Below, piece by piece: positions 51,490 to 60,655 of a DNA stretch of 64,000 nt; the stretch's first letter is position 1; each line of letters starts with the position of its first letter. Source of the DNA: Parasutterella secunda (GTDB taxonomy: Bacteria > Pseudomonadota > Gammaproteobacteria > Burkholderiales > Burkholderiaceae_F); contig NZ_JACJKX010000008.1 of the NCBI RefSeq assembly GCF_016901835.1, forward strand, positions 28,755 through 92,754, given 5' to 3'. The notes beneath the pieces are model-generated. The model ran no database searches and had not been told where the DNA came from. It saw nothing but the letters and a program-made list of their open reading frames with translations. Position numbers and translations under genes: made by a program.

Positions 51490-52293
51490 ATGGCTTTACT
51501 GACCGGCAAAAAATTGCTTATTACCGGCATTTCTTCAACTCGCTCAATCGCCTACGGCATTGCTAAAGCCTGTCATGAAGAAGGCGCTGAACTCATTCTC
51601 ACCTACAATAACGAACGTTTCCGCGAACGCTTGGAACGTTTTGCCAACGATTTCGGCGCAGTCGGCGTCATTCAGTTAAATGTGGCAAGCGACGAAAGCA
51701 TTCAGGCTTGTGCCGATCAGGTTAAAGCCATTTGGTCTGAAGGTTTCGATGGTTTCGTGCATTCAATTGCTTGGGCTCCGCGTGAAGCAATCGAAGGCTC
51801 TTTTCTCGAAGGTCTTTCTCGAGAAGGATTTTTGTCGGCCATCAACATTTCCGCTTATTCCTTTGCAGCTTTAGGAAAAGCCTTTTTGCCTCAGCTCGAA
51901 GGTCACAATGCTTCCCTTGTGTGCATGTCGTTTTTGGGTGCAGAAAAAGTTGTGCCCAACTACAACACGATGGGCGTAGCCAAGGCCGCACTTGAAGCAG
52001 TCACGCGTTATATGGCGGCAGACCTCGGGGCAAAGGGCATTCGTGTTAACGCACTCTCTAGCGGTCCGATTCGAACGCTTGCTGCAAGCGGTATTAAGGA
52101 CTTTCAAAAAATGCTTGCTCACGCCCGTGACGTCTCGCCTCTTCGTCAAACGATCACGATTGACGATATCGGTCGCTCCACAGCGTTCTTGCTATCTGAC
52201 TATGCTCGTGGCATCACAGCCGAAACAATCTATGTTGATGCAGGTTTTCATGCGATGGCAGGTCAAGTTCAAACCGATGAGCAAAAAGAATAA
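51490..52293 (+). CDS. fabI: Enoyl-[acyl-carrier-protein] reductase FabI
   Basis: NADH-dependent reductase, the last step of each fatty-acid elongation cycle (267 aa). It aligns along its full length to E. coli FabI: LLITGISSTRSIAYGIAKACHEEGAEL (NAD site), HSIAWAP at 91-97, the Y-x6-K core NYNTMGVAKAALE (Y158 and K165), and ALSSGPIRTLAASGIKDF. Two substitutions stand out: E. coli G93 is Ala (A94) and F94 is Trp (W95); E. coli Y146 is Phe (F148). The catalytic Tyr156/Lys163 equivalents remain. It is divergent from the FabK-like gene. Confidence 0.95.
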   Translation: MALLTGKKLLITGISSTRSIAYGIAKACHEEGAELILTYNNERFRERLERFANDFGAVGVIQLNVASDESIQACADQVKAIWSEGFDGFVHSIAWAPREAIEGSFLEGLSREGFLSAINISAYSFAALGKAFLPQLEGHNASLVCMSFLGAEKVVPNYNTMGVAKAALEAVTRYMAADLGAKGIRVNALSSGPIRTLAASGIKDFQKMLAHARDVSPLRQTITIDDIGRSTAFLLSDYARGITAETIYVDAGFHAMAGQVQTDEQKE

Positions 52294-52457
52294 TCCGGCT
52301 CAAAATCTGTCCTTTTTGTCTCGGAGTCAGGAAGAAATCTATGACGAAAATAGACAATTTCAAATTCCAAATTGATGAAAATTCCGTTATGCTCGACGGG
52401 TAGAAAGGCTAAAGAGCCTGCAGGGAATTTTCAGCATTTAAACTAAAAGGTGACACT

Positions 52458-52775
52458 ATGAGCGAAATCGTTCACTTAAATGATTCCAACTATGAAGCCG
52501 AAACGGCTCAAGGCGTCGTGGTCGTTGACTTCTGGGCTCCGTGGTGCGGTCCGTGCCGCGCTTTGGCTCCACACTTGGAAACGGCTGCTCAAAAGTTCGA
52601 CGGCAAACTTCGCATCTGCAAGTACAACGTGGATGAAGCCAACGAATACGCTGCCAAACTCGGCATCCGTTCCATTCCGACTTTGATCGTTTATGAAAAC
52701 GGTCAACCCATCCAACAACACGTTGGCTCCATGGGTCAGTCTCAATTGGAAGATTTTTTGAATCAATTCGTTTAG
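52458..52775 (+). CDS. trxA: Thioredoxin 1
   Basis: A 105-residue cytoplasmic disulfide reductase. The active site WCGPC is at residues 29-33 (C30 and C33) within VVDFWAPWCGPCRALAP, with the cis-Pro in SIPTLIVYENG. A dependable AAAGGTG ribosome site lies 7-9 bases before the ATG. The strong hairpin downstream separates it from rho, a common neighbour in Proteobacteria. Confidence 0.96.
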   Translation: MSEIVHLNDSNYEAETAQGVVVVDFWAPWCGPCRALAPHLETAAQKFDGKLRICKYNVDEANEYAAKLGIRSIPTLIVYENGQPIQQHVGSMGQSQLEDFLNQFV

Positions 52776-52788
52776 AATGCCCTCCGAA

Positions 52789-52817
52789 TCCGTTTCGGGC
52801 GCCTTGCCCGAAACGGA
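52789..52817 (+). terminator. Hairpin between trxA and rho
   Basis: TCCGTTTCGGGC (52789-52800) pairs perfectly with GCCCGAAACGGA (52806-52817) across a 5-base loop. It is followed by ATCTAGAAG, so the U-tract is absent or weak; it may be an attenuator or a processing hairpin. Confidence 0.65.
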
Positions 52818-52915
52818 ATCTAGAAGAAAAATCCTTTTTATTTAACGATCAGAACAGCGGTGAAGGCTAATCTGCTTTCCCCTGCCTTTTCAATTCACAC
52901 TTTCAAAAGATTCAA

Positions 52916-54178
52916 ATGCATCTTTCCGAACTCAAATCTTTGCATGTCTCCAAACTCTTGGACTGGGCTATTGATCTCGGCATTGAAAATGCCAACCGCA
53001 TGCGCAAACAGGAACTCATGTTCGCCATTTTGAAAAAACGCGCCAAAGACGGCGAACAGATTTTCGGTGACGGTACTCTTGAAATCCTCCCCGACGGCTT
53101 TGGCTTCCTACGCAGTCCAGAAACCTCTTACCTCGCCAGCACCGACGATATCTATATCTCTCCTTCGCAAATCAGACGCTTTAACCTGCACACGGGTGAC
53201 TCCATCGAAGGCGAGGTTCGCACTCCGAAAGAAGGTGAACGCTATTTTGCTTTGGTCAAGGTTGAAAAAGTTAACGGTCAATCTCCCGAAAACTTAAAGC
53301 ACCGTATGCTTTTCGAAAACCTCACGCCGCTCTTTCCGAACGAACATCTGGTGCTTGAGAGAGACATCCGAGGCGATGAGAATTTAACGGGCCGTGTCAT
53401 CGATATGATTGCCCCGATCGGTAAAGGTCAACGTGCACTGATCGTTGCTTCTCCTAAGAGTGGTAAAACGGTTTTGATGCAGCATATTGCTCACGCCATT
53501 ACCGCCAATCACCCCGACTGTGTCCTTTTTGTGTTGCTCATTGACGAACGTCCTGAAGAAGTGACTGAAATGCAGCGCACTGTTAAGGGCGAAGTGGTGG
53601 CCAGTACCTTTGATGAACCGGCCTCCCGTCACGTGCAGGTCACCGAAATGGTGATCGAAAAAGCCAAACGTTTGGCCGAAAGCAAGAAAGACGTGGTGAT
53701 TTTGCTTGACTCCATCACCCGTTTGGCCCGCGCCTACAATAACGTCATGCCCACGTCCGGCCGTGTGCTCTCGGGCGGTGTGGACGCCAATGCCCTTCAT
53801 CGTCCCAAGCGCGTCTTCGGCGCTGCCCGAAACCTTGAAGAAGGCGGGTCTCTCACCATCATCGCTACGGCTTTGGTTGATACCGGCAGCCGCATGGACG
53901 ATGTGATTTATGAAGAATTCAAGGGCACGGGCAACATGGAAGTGCACTTGGAACGCCGTCTGGCTGAAAAACGTATCTATCCGGCTATCAACGTTCTTCG
54001 TTCCGGCACCCGACGTGAAGAACTTCTGTTAAAGCCCGATGTGTTGCAGAAAGTTTGGATTTTGAGAAAGCTCTTGAGCGACATGGACGAAGTCGAAGCC
54101 ATGGAATTCTTGCTCGAACGCCTCAAAGCAACCAAGAGCAACGCCGACTTCTTCGATCTGATGCGTCGAGGCGGTTAA
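52916..54178 (+). CDS. rho: Transcription termination factor Rho
   Basis: Hexameric RNA helicase (420 aa) that ends transcription. The N-terminal RNA-binding domain shows [29 protein letters not shown] and [21 protein letters not shown]. The RecA-like core has the Walker [12 protein letters not shown], the Walker B/arginine region [15 protein letters not shown], and [24 protein letters not shown]. All expected motifs are present and length is normal (E. coli 419). It follows trxA on the same strand. Confidence 0.97.
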   Translation: MHLSELKSLHVSKLLDWAIDLGIENANRMRKQELMFAILKKRAKDGEQIFGDGTLEILPDGFGFLRSPETSYLASTDDIYISPSQIRRFNLHTGDSIEGEVRTPKEGERYFALVKVEKVNGQSPENLKHRMLFENLTPLFPNEHLVLERDIRGDENLTGRVIDMIAPIGKGQRALIVASPKSGKTVLMQHIAHAITANHPDCVLFVLLIDERPEEVTEMQRTVKGEVVASTFDEPASRHVQVTEMVIEKAKRLAESKKDVVILLDSITRLARAYNNVMPTSGRVLSGGVDANALHRPKRVFGAARNLEEGGSLTIIATALVDTGSRMDDVIYEEFKGTGNMEVHLERRLAEKRIYPAINVLRSGTRREELLLKPDVLQKVWILRKLLSDMDEVEAMEFLLERLKATKSNADFFDLMRRGG

Positions 54179-54202
54179 TTTCTCTGAGTTCTTCCATCAG
54201 TG

Positions 54203-54237
54203 CGGCTCTTTCCGAACGGAAAGAGCCGTTTTTATTT
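54203..54237 (+). terminator. Terminator of rho
   Basis: CGGCTCTTTCC (54203-54213) pairs with GGAAAGAGCCG (54218-54228) around GAAC, followed by TTTTTATTTC. It abuts the stop of the convergent MFS gene. Confidence 0.92.
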
Positions 54238-54238
54238 C

Positions 54239-55417
54239 TCAGTGTTTCAAAAAGTCTTGGATCATCGCAAAGCAAATGATGCCGCCCGTCAACGCAAAGG
54301 CGGCTCCGACATATCCGATGTAAGGCAAGGCCGGCCAAGCAAAAACCCAGCCGCCCACCAAAGCACCGCTACCGATTCCTACATTGGCAATACCCGAATA
54401 AATCGACATGGCAATCGGTGTGGCCTGGGGCTCAAGCCGAATGACAACCGATTGAAAAACAAGACCGAAGATAGTAAACGTGATGCCCCAGAAAACACAC
54501 AAAAGCATCGAGGTCCAAATATGAGCAGCAGCTCCTTGCATGAGTGTTAAGAAAATCGCCAAGCCGAATGTACCGGTTGCAAAGAAAAATTTCGGATGAT
54601 TTTCAAAACCTCGGGAGAAAAATACACTCGCGATGATTCCTGCCACACCGAACAGTGTCAGCGAAAAGGTAATTTCTCCTTCGGGCATATGAGCCATTTG
54701 CGCCATGAAAGGTTCGATGTAGCTGTAAGCCGTAAAATTAGCCGTAAAAATCAAAGCTGTGAGAACATAGACACCGATTAAGGCTCGATTTTTAAGGATG
54801 GCCGGCAACTTGGCCACGGCAGAGCCTTGACTACTGGCCGGAACTCTGGGGAAAACAAAAAGCAAAAAGACGGCTACACAGAGCGCCACCACACCGATCG
54901 AGAAAAAGGTGGCTCGCCACCCCATATACAACCCCACCATACGACCAAGAGGAAGACCGGCAATCATTGCGACGGCCGTCCCGGTAACGACAAGACTTAA
55001 GGCAGTCGCCGCCTTACCGCGAGGTGCAATACGCACCGCCAAAGGAGAAGCGATGGACCAAAAAATAGAATGAGAAAAAGCCACCCCTGCTCGAGAAAGC
55101 ATCAAGGTAATGAAACTCGGCGCGATGGCTGATAAAAAGTGACTGATCACAAAAAGAGCGAGAATGCCCAACAACAATTTTTTAAATTCGATCTTTGAGG
55201 CCAAAAGCATCAAAGGTAGAGACAAGACCGTCACAATCCAGGCGTAAACCGTAATGATTGTGCCGGCTTGCGATTCGGTAATCTGAAAATCACGGGCGAT
55301 ATCCGTTAACAGACCGATCGGGATGAATTCCGACGTATTAAAAATGAAAGCCGATAATGTGAGCCCCACAACCGGCGCCCACTGCTTGAGAGCACCTGCC
55401 TCTGTATCCTGAGCCAT
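54239..55417 (-). CDS. MFS transporter, SotB/AraJ-like
   Basis: A 392-residue major facilitator with about 12 membrane segments. The N-terminus FNTSEFIPIGLLTDIARDFQITESQAGTIITVYAWIVTVLSLPLMLL and the motif-A-like LASKIEFKKLL, plus RAGVAFSHSIFWSIASPLAVRIAPRGKAATALS, resemble the SotB/YdhP efflux subgroup (sugar or drug efflux). The substrate is not evident. AAAGGAAAG lies just before the ATG. The gene ends against the rho terminator and follows dps with a terminator between. Confidence 0.85.
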   Translation of the reverse strand: MAQDTEAGALKQWAPVVGLTLSAFIFNTSEFIPIGLLTDIARDFQITESQAGTIITVYAWIVTVLSLPLMLLASKIEFKKLLLGILALFVISHFLSAIAPSFITLMLSRAGVAFSHSIFWSIASPLAVRIAPRGKAATALSLVVTGTAVAMIAGLPLGRMVGLYMGWRATFFSIGVVALCVAVFLLFVFPRVPASSQGSAVAKLPAILKNRALIGVYVLTALIFTANFTAYSYIEPFMAQMAHMPEGEITFSLTLFGVAGIIASVFFSRGFENHPKFFFATGTFGLAIFLTLMQGAAAHIWTSMLLCVFWGITFTIFGLVFQSVVIRLEPQATPIAMSIYSGIANVGIGSGALVGGWVFAWPALPYIGYVGAAFALTGGIICFAMIQDFLKH

Positions 55418-55470
55418 GGCGCTTTCCTTTCTTTTGGTTGAAAACGGCGCCGATTATAGACCGCCGAACG

Positions 55471-55498
55471 CAAAAAAGGCCTTCACATAGAAGACCTT
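55471..55498 (-). terminator. Terminator of dps
   Basis: On the minus strand AAGGTCTTC (55498-55490) pairs with GAAGGCCTT (55484-55476), with one G-U pair, followed by TTTTTTGCG, 25 bases past the dps stop. Confidence 0.85.
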
Positions 55499-55522
55499 CT
55501 GAAATCAGTTCAAAAGAACAGC

Positions 55523-55987
55523 TTATTGCTCTTTGCGGCAACCGCATGCTGAACGGTTACGCATAGCGCGGATAAACCAAAGTTTCTTCGAGTAATCCGC
55601 CACAAAGCCTTCGAACATCGACTGGACCTCAAAGTCATCGCTTTGAGCCGCATCGTTACGGATTTCCAAAGCCAAAGCGTTCATGAGCTTCATGTCACTT
55701 TCCACCATGTCCATCACCTCATGACCGGAAAAGCCTCTCGGGGCCACTTCCTCGATCGTAGCCACTTCAAGATAGTCCTTCAGTGTAGACAGAGGCGTTT
55801 GCTCTTTCATCTTTAGAATTTCGGCAACTGAATCAAAAGCCTCAAACACATCGTCATAGAGCGATTCGGTGTATTCGTGCAAGGGCTTGAAGTGGTGCCC
55901 GGTCACATTCCAGTGCAGGTTGTGCAGTTTAACGTTCCATACAGCGAGATTGGCCAAATACACATTCAATTTCTTGGAGCATGTCAT
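55523..55987 (-). CDS. dps: Dps-family ferritin-like protein
   Basis: A 154-residue four-helix bundle. The ferroxidase ligands appear in KLHNLHWNVTGHHFKPLHEYTESLYDDVFEAFDSVAEIL: His, His, Asp and Glu at the expected spacing. Such proteins form 12-mers that store iron and protect DNA from peroxide. It lacks the long Lys-rich N-terminus of E. coli Dps, and a C-terminal CGC motif is unusual. AGGAG lies 7 bases upstream. The adjacent upstream region holds a Fur-like palindrome. Confidence 0.9.
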   Translation of the reverse strand: MTCSKKLNVYLANLAVWNVKLHNLHWNVTGHHFKPLHEYTESLYDDVFEAFDSVAEILKMKEQTPLSTLKDYLEVATIEEVAPRGFSGHEVMDMVESDMKLMNALALEIRNDAAQSDDFEVQSMFEGFVADYSKKLWFIRAMRNRSACGCRKEQ

Positions 55988-56295
55988 GATTTTCTCCTCT
56001 TCGTTAATAATCTTGGTACCTTTATATTAGAGATTATCTAGATGAGAATCAATCTCGTTTTGTTTCTAAATGTTTGATTTGCATCGGTTTCTATCGATCT
56101 CATAGCTTTTGAGATAGTTTAAGGAGAGTCCGGACGAATGTTGCGAGGAAATTTGCTATTTATCGGAATTTATTGGATAATTCGGCTTCCCTGTCGGAAC
56201 GTGGAGTTGCATGCCCGCGGTAAGACCTCAATACGGTGAGGCGCGTGCGCAAGGCACTCAGGGCGGCCGATGATATTTTTAGGAAAACTTTACAA
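55988..56295. promoter_or_regulatory. Divergent control region between dps and the L31 gene
   Basis: A 308-base region without a supported gene. Near dps it holds GATGAGAATCAATCTCGTT (56041-56059), a Fur/iron-box-like palindrome with GAGA-TTGAT-TCTC symmetry. Further on are ATCTCA/TGAGAT (56097-56115), and a GC-rich stretch with CCTCA/TGAGG (56226-56241), which may be the structured leader of the L31 gene. AGGAAAAC precedes the L31 ATG. Confidence 0.5.
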
Positions 56296-56556
56296 ATGAA
56301 ACAAGGTATTCATCCCGAATATCGCGAAGTAGCCTTCTGCGATTTGTCCATCAACAAGACGTTCATCATCAAGTCCACCGCTCAAACCAAGGAAACGGTT
56401 GAAATCGACGGCGTGACCTATCCGCTCGTTAAGCTTGATACGTCTTCTGAAAGCCACCCGTTCTACACGGGCGCTCAAACGCGTATCGTTGAAGCCGGCC
56501 GCGTGGAAAAATTCCGCGCCAAGTACGCCAACCTCGCCAAGAAGGCTGCGAAGTAA
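56296..56556 (+). CDS. rpmE2: Ribosomal protein L31, type B (zinc-independent)
   Basis: An 86-residue L31. The chain MKQGIHPEYREVAFCDLSINKTFIIKSTAQT lacks the C-x2-C zinc ribbon of the type A (C+) form, so it is the C- paralogue that replaces L31A under zinc limitation in many bacteria. The frame stays open 20 codons upstream, but the start at 56296 is the conserved one. No Zur box was recognised with confidence. Confidence 0.93.
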   Translation: MKQGIHPEYREVAFCDLSINKTFIIKSTAQTKETVEIDGVTYPLVKLDTSSESHPFYTGAQTRIVEAGRVEKFRAKYANLAKKAAK

Positions 56557-56656
56557 TTTTCAATCAGAAAGTTTCTCGCAGAAAGGGGCAGTCTGTGATC
56601 TATGGACTGCCTCTTTTTCGTTACAATAGCTAAGTCAAATTCATTAGCCTGTACTC

Positions 56657-58375
56657 ATGTTTGAAGAACGTCCTTCTCCGATTGTTGCCTCGGCAGCGAG
56701 CGCTCGGAAATTACCCCGCATGGCGCTTTTAGCCCTTTTAATTATTTTCATCATTCCCGGGCTTTTGTCTCGCGATTTTTGGAGTTCGTACGAATTAACC
56801 GAGTTTGCACTTGTTCAATCCATGCTGCAAAGCGATGCGGCAGGGTGGCTTTTACCCACACTCGGCGGCACGGAATACGTGACTGACGGTCCTCTGACGA
56901 TTTGGATCAGTGCGCTTTTTGCCAAACTGTTCGGTTTTCTTTTCTCAGAAGGCAGTGCAAGCCGCCTGAGTGTTCTAGTCTGGTTTTCCATTGCTTCTTC
57001 GAGTATCTGGTACGGCACCTGGTATTTGGCTCGCCGTGCCGAAGCCCAACCCGTGGTGCTTGCTTTCGGCGGTCAAGCCTCCCCGATTGATTACGGGCGC
57101 GTGGTAGCCGACGCGGCTCTTTTAATGTTCGTGGCGACCTTCGGTCTTTTTGTTCCGATCCGCCAGCTTTACGTTGAAACCGCCCTTTTGGCCATTGTTG
57201 CTGCGTTTTATTTCTCATTGGCCTGGACATTACGCCGAGACATTCTCGCACCGCTCTTGACCGGCATTACCATCGGTGCCTCAGTCTTAACAGCCAATTT
57301 GTTTGCAGGCATTGTTCTGCTCGTCATTGCTTTGTTTATCCATGCACGAGTGCACGCCTACGAAACCCCTTTCATTAACCGTGCCACACTCATCATTGTG
57401 GCCGCATCGGCAACCTTTTTTATCTGGCCGATTCTGGCTGTGGCCGTTGCCATTGAAACGGTGGATGCGTGGTTTGCCCTTTGGTGGCAGGCACAACTTG
57501 CTTTCATCAGCGGCATTTCGTCCTCCGATCTTTATTGGATCGTCGAAAACTGCATTTGGTTTCTCTGGCCTCTTTGGCCCTTTGCCCTCTTAGGCTTATA
57601 TGCCTTCAGAAAACAGCTCGATCGCACTCATATCAAATTGCCCCTTTGGATGTTTGTGGGCTTATTCGTGTTGTCGTTGGCAGGCGAAGTATCGGGCGAT
57701 CGCTTCATGATGATGCTTACCGTTCCGCTTTCGGTTTTGGGCGCATTCGGCCTTTTATCTGCCCGTCGTTCCCGCGAAAATATCCTCGACTGGTTCTCGG
57801 CTACTGTTTTCACTCTCGCCCTTATTGCCTTGTGGCTTTACTTCTTTGCTTGGCAAACGGGCATGCCGCCGAAGATGTACAAGTCGATCATGAACCTTGC
57901 TCCCGGCATCAGCTCTTCATTTCATGGGCTGCTTTTCGTACTGTGCTTTGTGACGTTCTTGGTCTGGTTGGCTCTGGTTCTTTGGCGCATGAATCACTCG
58001 CAGATTGTCGCTTGGAAAGGACCGTGGCTTGCCGCTGCCGGCATCACTGCCTTAAGTGTCACCACCGTTTATCTTTTTGAACCGGTGATTGATCGTGCAA
58101 GAAGTTTTGAGCCGATCGTGCACGAAACGCTCACGGACTATCATGCAAGCGCTTCTGCCGGAGACTGTCTCACAGCCGAAAACATTGATCCGGTTAAAGA
58201 AAGCATGCTCGTCTATTACGGCTTGCCGCTTACAAAAAATAACGCCTGCCGCTTTGTCTTCACGACCGACGAAGCCTTTGCAGACAATCTCTACGATGAA
58301 TCGAGCGTTCTGGGTCGCTATAGCCGCCCTCGTGATCGCGAACGGTTCGTTTTGTTTGAAACAGGGAAAGAATGA
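56657..58375 (+). CDS. ArnT/PMT-like membrane glycosyltransferase (GT-C fold)
   Basis: A 572-residue polytopic protein with about 11-13 membrane segments and a C-terminal periplasmic domain of ~110 residues. The first periplasmic loop is LLSRDFWSSYELTEFALVQSML, where canonical ArnT/PMT_2 proteins have a paired acidic site (DE/DD); here only the Asp and a later Glu are in place, so catalysis is uncertain. The WLLPTLGGTEYVTDGPLTIW segment fits the family. It overlaps the MATE gene by four bases. A role in lipid or LPS sugar decoration is inferred. Confidence 0.72.
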   Translation: MFEERPSPIVASAASARKLPRMALLALLIIFIIPGLLSRDFWSSYELTEFALVQSMLQSDAAGWLLPTLGGTEYVTDGPLTIWISALFAKLFGFLFSEGSASRLSVLVWFSIASSSIWYGTWYLARRAEAQPVVLAFGGQASPIDYGRVVADAALLMFVATFGLFVPIRQLYVETALLAIVAAFYFSLAWTLRRDILAPLLTGITIGASVLTANLFAGIVLLVIALFIHARVHAYETPFINRATLIIVAASATFFIWPILAVAVAIETVDAWFALWWQAQLAFISGISSSDLYWIVENCIWFLWPLWPFALLGLYAFRKQLDRTHIKLPLWMFVGLFVLSLAGEVSGDRFMMMLTVPLSVLGAFGLLSARRSRENILDWFSATVFTLALIALWLYFFAWQTGMPPKMYKSIMNLAPGISSSFHGLLFVLCFVTFLVWLALVLWRMNHSQIVAWKGPWLAAAGITALSVTTVYLFEPVIDRARSFEPIVHETLTDYHASASAGDCLTAENIDPVKESMLVYYGLPLTKNNACRFVFTTDEAFADNLYDESSVLGRYSRPRDRERFVLFETGKE

Positions 58376-59781
58376 ATCATCCGCTTCCTCAACGACTGAC
58401 CCCACCTGATATTTCGGGACGGGCCATCGCAAAACTGGCCGGTCCCATTTTTGTTGCCAATATCGCTATTGTGGGCGGCGGCACAATTGACACCATTATG
58501 GCCGGTCACCTCGGTGCCGACCATTTGGCAGCCATTGCCTTGGGTCTTGCCTCCATGATCATGATTTTCATGGGGCTTGTAGGCATTCTGCAGGGAATGA
58601 GTCCGCTTGCAGGCCACCATTTCGGTGCCCGCAAGTATGAACGAATCGGCTTTGAGCTGTCTCAGTGTCTGTGGCTTGCGCTCATTCTTTGCTTTATCGG
58701 TATGCCACTCTTGGGGGCAACGGAGATTTGGACCAACCTCGCCCAAGCCCAGGGACCGGTGAAGACCATGGCCTCCCAATACCTTTTAATCAGCATGTTC
58801 GGGCTTCCGGCAGCTCTGGGCGGACGCGCGTTTATTGCCTTAAATGCAGCCGTCTCGCGACCCAAAGTCACCATGTACGTATCGGTGGCGATGCTAATCC
58901 TCAAAGCGCCCTTAAACGCCATTTTCATGTACGGTTGGCTTGGCTTTGACGCTATGGGAGGCGCAGGGGCCGCGGCTTCTTCCACGATTCTGACGTGGCT
59001 CTCATTTTTTGTTTACATCGCGGTCTGGAAAAAAGACTCGTTCTACAGTCAAATGCGATGCGAACGTTTTTATTGGCCGGATCCCAAGGCCATGTGGGCA
59101 CAGTTGAAAATCGGTATTCCGATCGGGCTCTCAACCTTCTTTGAAGTAAGCTCCTTTACGCTTATGGCAATTTTCATTTCCCGCTTCGGCGCCGTGACGG
59201 TTTCTGCCCACCAGATTGTGGCCAACATCACGAGCATGTGCTACATGCTTGCCTTGGCAATCGGTATTTCCTGCACGGTACTGGTTTCACAGTGTCTCGG
59301 AGCCGGTTGGCCGAGCGTAGCTGAAAAAGCCACTAAAAAATGCCTTACGGTCGCTGTGTGCGTCGCAAGCGTTGTGGCATTGTCTTTGTATTTCGGAAGA
59401 GGCTTTTTACTTCAACTCTACACAAGCGATGAAACAGTTATTCGGATCGGCTACTCGCTGATTCTTTTCGGCATTCTCTATCACGTCTTTGATGCTATGC
59501 AGTGTGTGAGCTCTTTTGCCTTAAGAGGCTATCGAGTCACCTTCTGGCCGATGATTGTCTATGGTGTCATGCTTTGGGGCGTCGGACTTTTCGGCGGCTA
59601 CTATATGGCATTTATCGGTGAACCCTTCATGGCTCCTCGTGCTGCGTACGGCTTCTGGGGCATGACGGCTCTGGGACTCTTTTTTGCCGGTATGTCGCTT
59701 GCGGCCTTGGCGCTCTGGGTTGCGCGAACGCGCTCCAAAGAAGAAGAGGCCGTTGCCCAAAAGGCCGCTCAAATGGACTGA
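58372..59781 (+). CDS. MATE-family multidrug/Na+ antiporter (NorM-like)
   Basis: A 469-residue protein with about 12 membrane segments in two MatE halves. Visible features are AGPIFVANIAIVGGGTIDTIMAGHLGADHLAAIALG in the first and IGLSTFFEVSSFTLMAIFISRFGAVTVSAHQIVANI in the second, both typical of NorM. Its ATG overlaps the stop of the ArnT-like gene (ATGA), suggesting co-translation. MATE proteins export cationic drugs or dyes using Na+ or H+. Confidence 0.9.
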   Translation: MNHPLPQRLTPPDISGRAIAKLAGPIFVANIAIVGGGTIDTIMAGHLGADHLAAIALGLASMIMIFMGLVGILQGMSPLAGHHFGARKYERIGFELSQCLWLALILCFIGMPLLGATEIWTNLAQAQGPVKTMASQYLLISMFGLPAALGGRAFIALNAAVSRPKVTMYVSVAMLILKAPLNAIFMYGWLGFDAMGGAGAAASSTILTWLSFFVYIAVWKKDSFYSQMRCERFYWPDPKAMWAQLKIGIPIGLSTFFEVSSFTLMAIFISRFGAVTVSAHQIVANITSMCYMLALAIGISCTVLVSQCLGAGWPSVAEKATKKCLTVAVCVASVVALSLYFGRGFLLQLYTSDETVIRIGYSLILFGILYHVFDAMQCVSSFALRGYRVTFWPMIVYGVMLWGVGLFGGYYMAFIGEPFMAPRAAYGFWGMTALGLFFAGMSLAALALWVARTRSKEEEAVAQKAAQMD

Positions 59782-59786
59782 TTTCC

Positions 59787-59810
59787 AACGCAGCTTCGGC
59801 TGCGTTTTTG
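59787..59810 (+). terminator. Terminator of the ArnT-like/MATE operon
   Basis: AACGCAGC pairs perfectly with GCTGCGTT around the stable TTCG tetraloop, followed by TTTG, six bases after the MATE stop. Confidence 0.92.
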
Positions 59811-59913
59811 TTAGAAAAGCAAACAAAACGAACAAATTGCAAAAGTGTTTTGTGGGTGGCCCGTAATACTCTATGATTGAACTGAGAGTACTCAATCATG
59901 AGGGAAACGGATT

Positions 59914-60612
59914 ATGAGCGTACAACAAAATTTAATCGCCGGCGTCTGCGTAGCAATCGGCATCGCCTCTGTGGGTTTTTCTTTAAAAGCCGGTATTGAT
60001 CATTTTGTCGATCGCGACCGTGTGGTCACGGTCAAGGGCTTGGCTGAACGAAATGTTGAAGCCGACTACGTCATTTGGCCTGTGACTTTCCGGGTAAGCG
60101 GCAATGACTTGGCCGCTCTTTACCAAAAAGCCCAGACGCAAAGCGAAGAAATCCGACAATTCCTGATTAACCAAGGCATCAAAGCGGAAGATATTTCTCA
60201 AGGCACGCCCAGCGTACAGGATTTGCATGCGGACTTTTACGGCACGAATTTACCGCCTGAACGCTATCGCATGGAAATGGCCGTATCGGTTGCCACAACG
60301 GATGTAGGTACTGTGCGCAAAGCTATGGTCAATCAAAGTGAGTTGATTCAAAAGGGCGTACTCTTTACTCAAAACTATCGCACCCAATTTTCCTTTAACG
60401 GGTTAAACGCCATTAAGCCTGCGATGGTAGAAGAGGCCACCAAAAACGCTCGCTCTACGGCCCAAAAATTCGCCGAAGACAGTGAAAGCACGTTGGGTAA
60501 GATCAGACGGGCCTCGCAAGGTCAATTTACGATCTATGACCGAGACAGCAACACGCCGTATATGAAGCGCGTTCGAGTGGTTACGACTGTTGAATACTAC
60601 CTGAAAGACTGA
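59914..60612 (+). CDS. SIMPL-domain protein (DUF541)
   Basis: A 232-residue protein with an N-terminal membrane segment (LIAGVCVAIGIASVGFSL) that acts as signal or anchor, followed by a SIMPL domain: VTVKGLAERNVEADYVIWPVTF, LINQGIKAEDISQGTPSVQD, and KNARSTAQKFAEDSESTLGKIRRASQGQF. These proteins (BP26/YggE type) are exported and of unclear function, with links to oxidative stress. It appears monocistronic. Confidence 0.88.
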   Translation: MSVQQNLIAGVCVAIGIASVGFSLKAGIDHFVDRDRVVTVKGLAERNVEADYVIWPVTFRVSGNDLAALYQKAQTQSEEIRQFLINQGIKAEDISQGTPSVQDLHADFYGTNLPPERYRMEMAVSVATTDVGTVRKAMVNQSELIQKGVLFTQNYRTQFSFNGLNAIKPAMVEEATKNARSTAQKFAEDSESTLGKIRRASQGQFTIYDRDSNTPYMKRVRVVTTVEYYLKD

Positions 60613-60625
60613 CGCATGAGACTCG

Positions 60626-60655
60626 ATCGCCACCGACCGAGGTGGCGATTTTCTT
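60626..60655. terminator. Bidirectional terminator between the SIMPL gene and miaA
   Basis: ATCGCCACC (60626-60634) pairs with GGTGGCGAT (60641-60649), followed by TTTCTTAG. It lies between convergent genes and touches the miaA stop. Confidence 0.85.
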
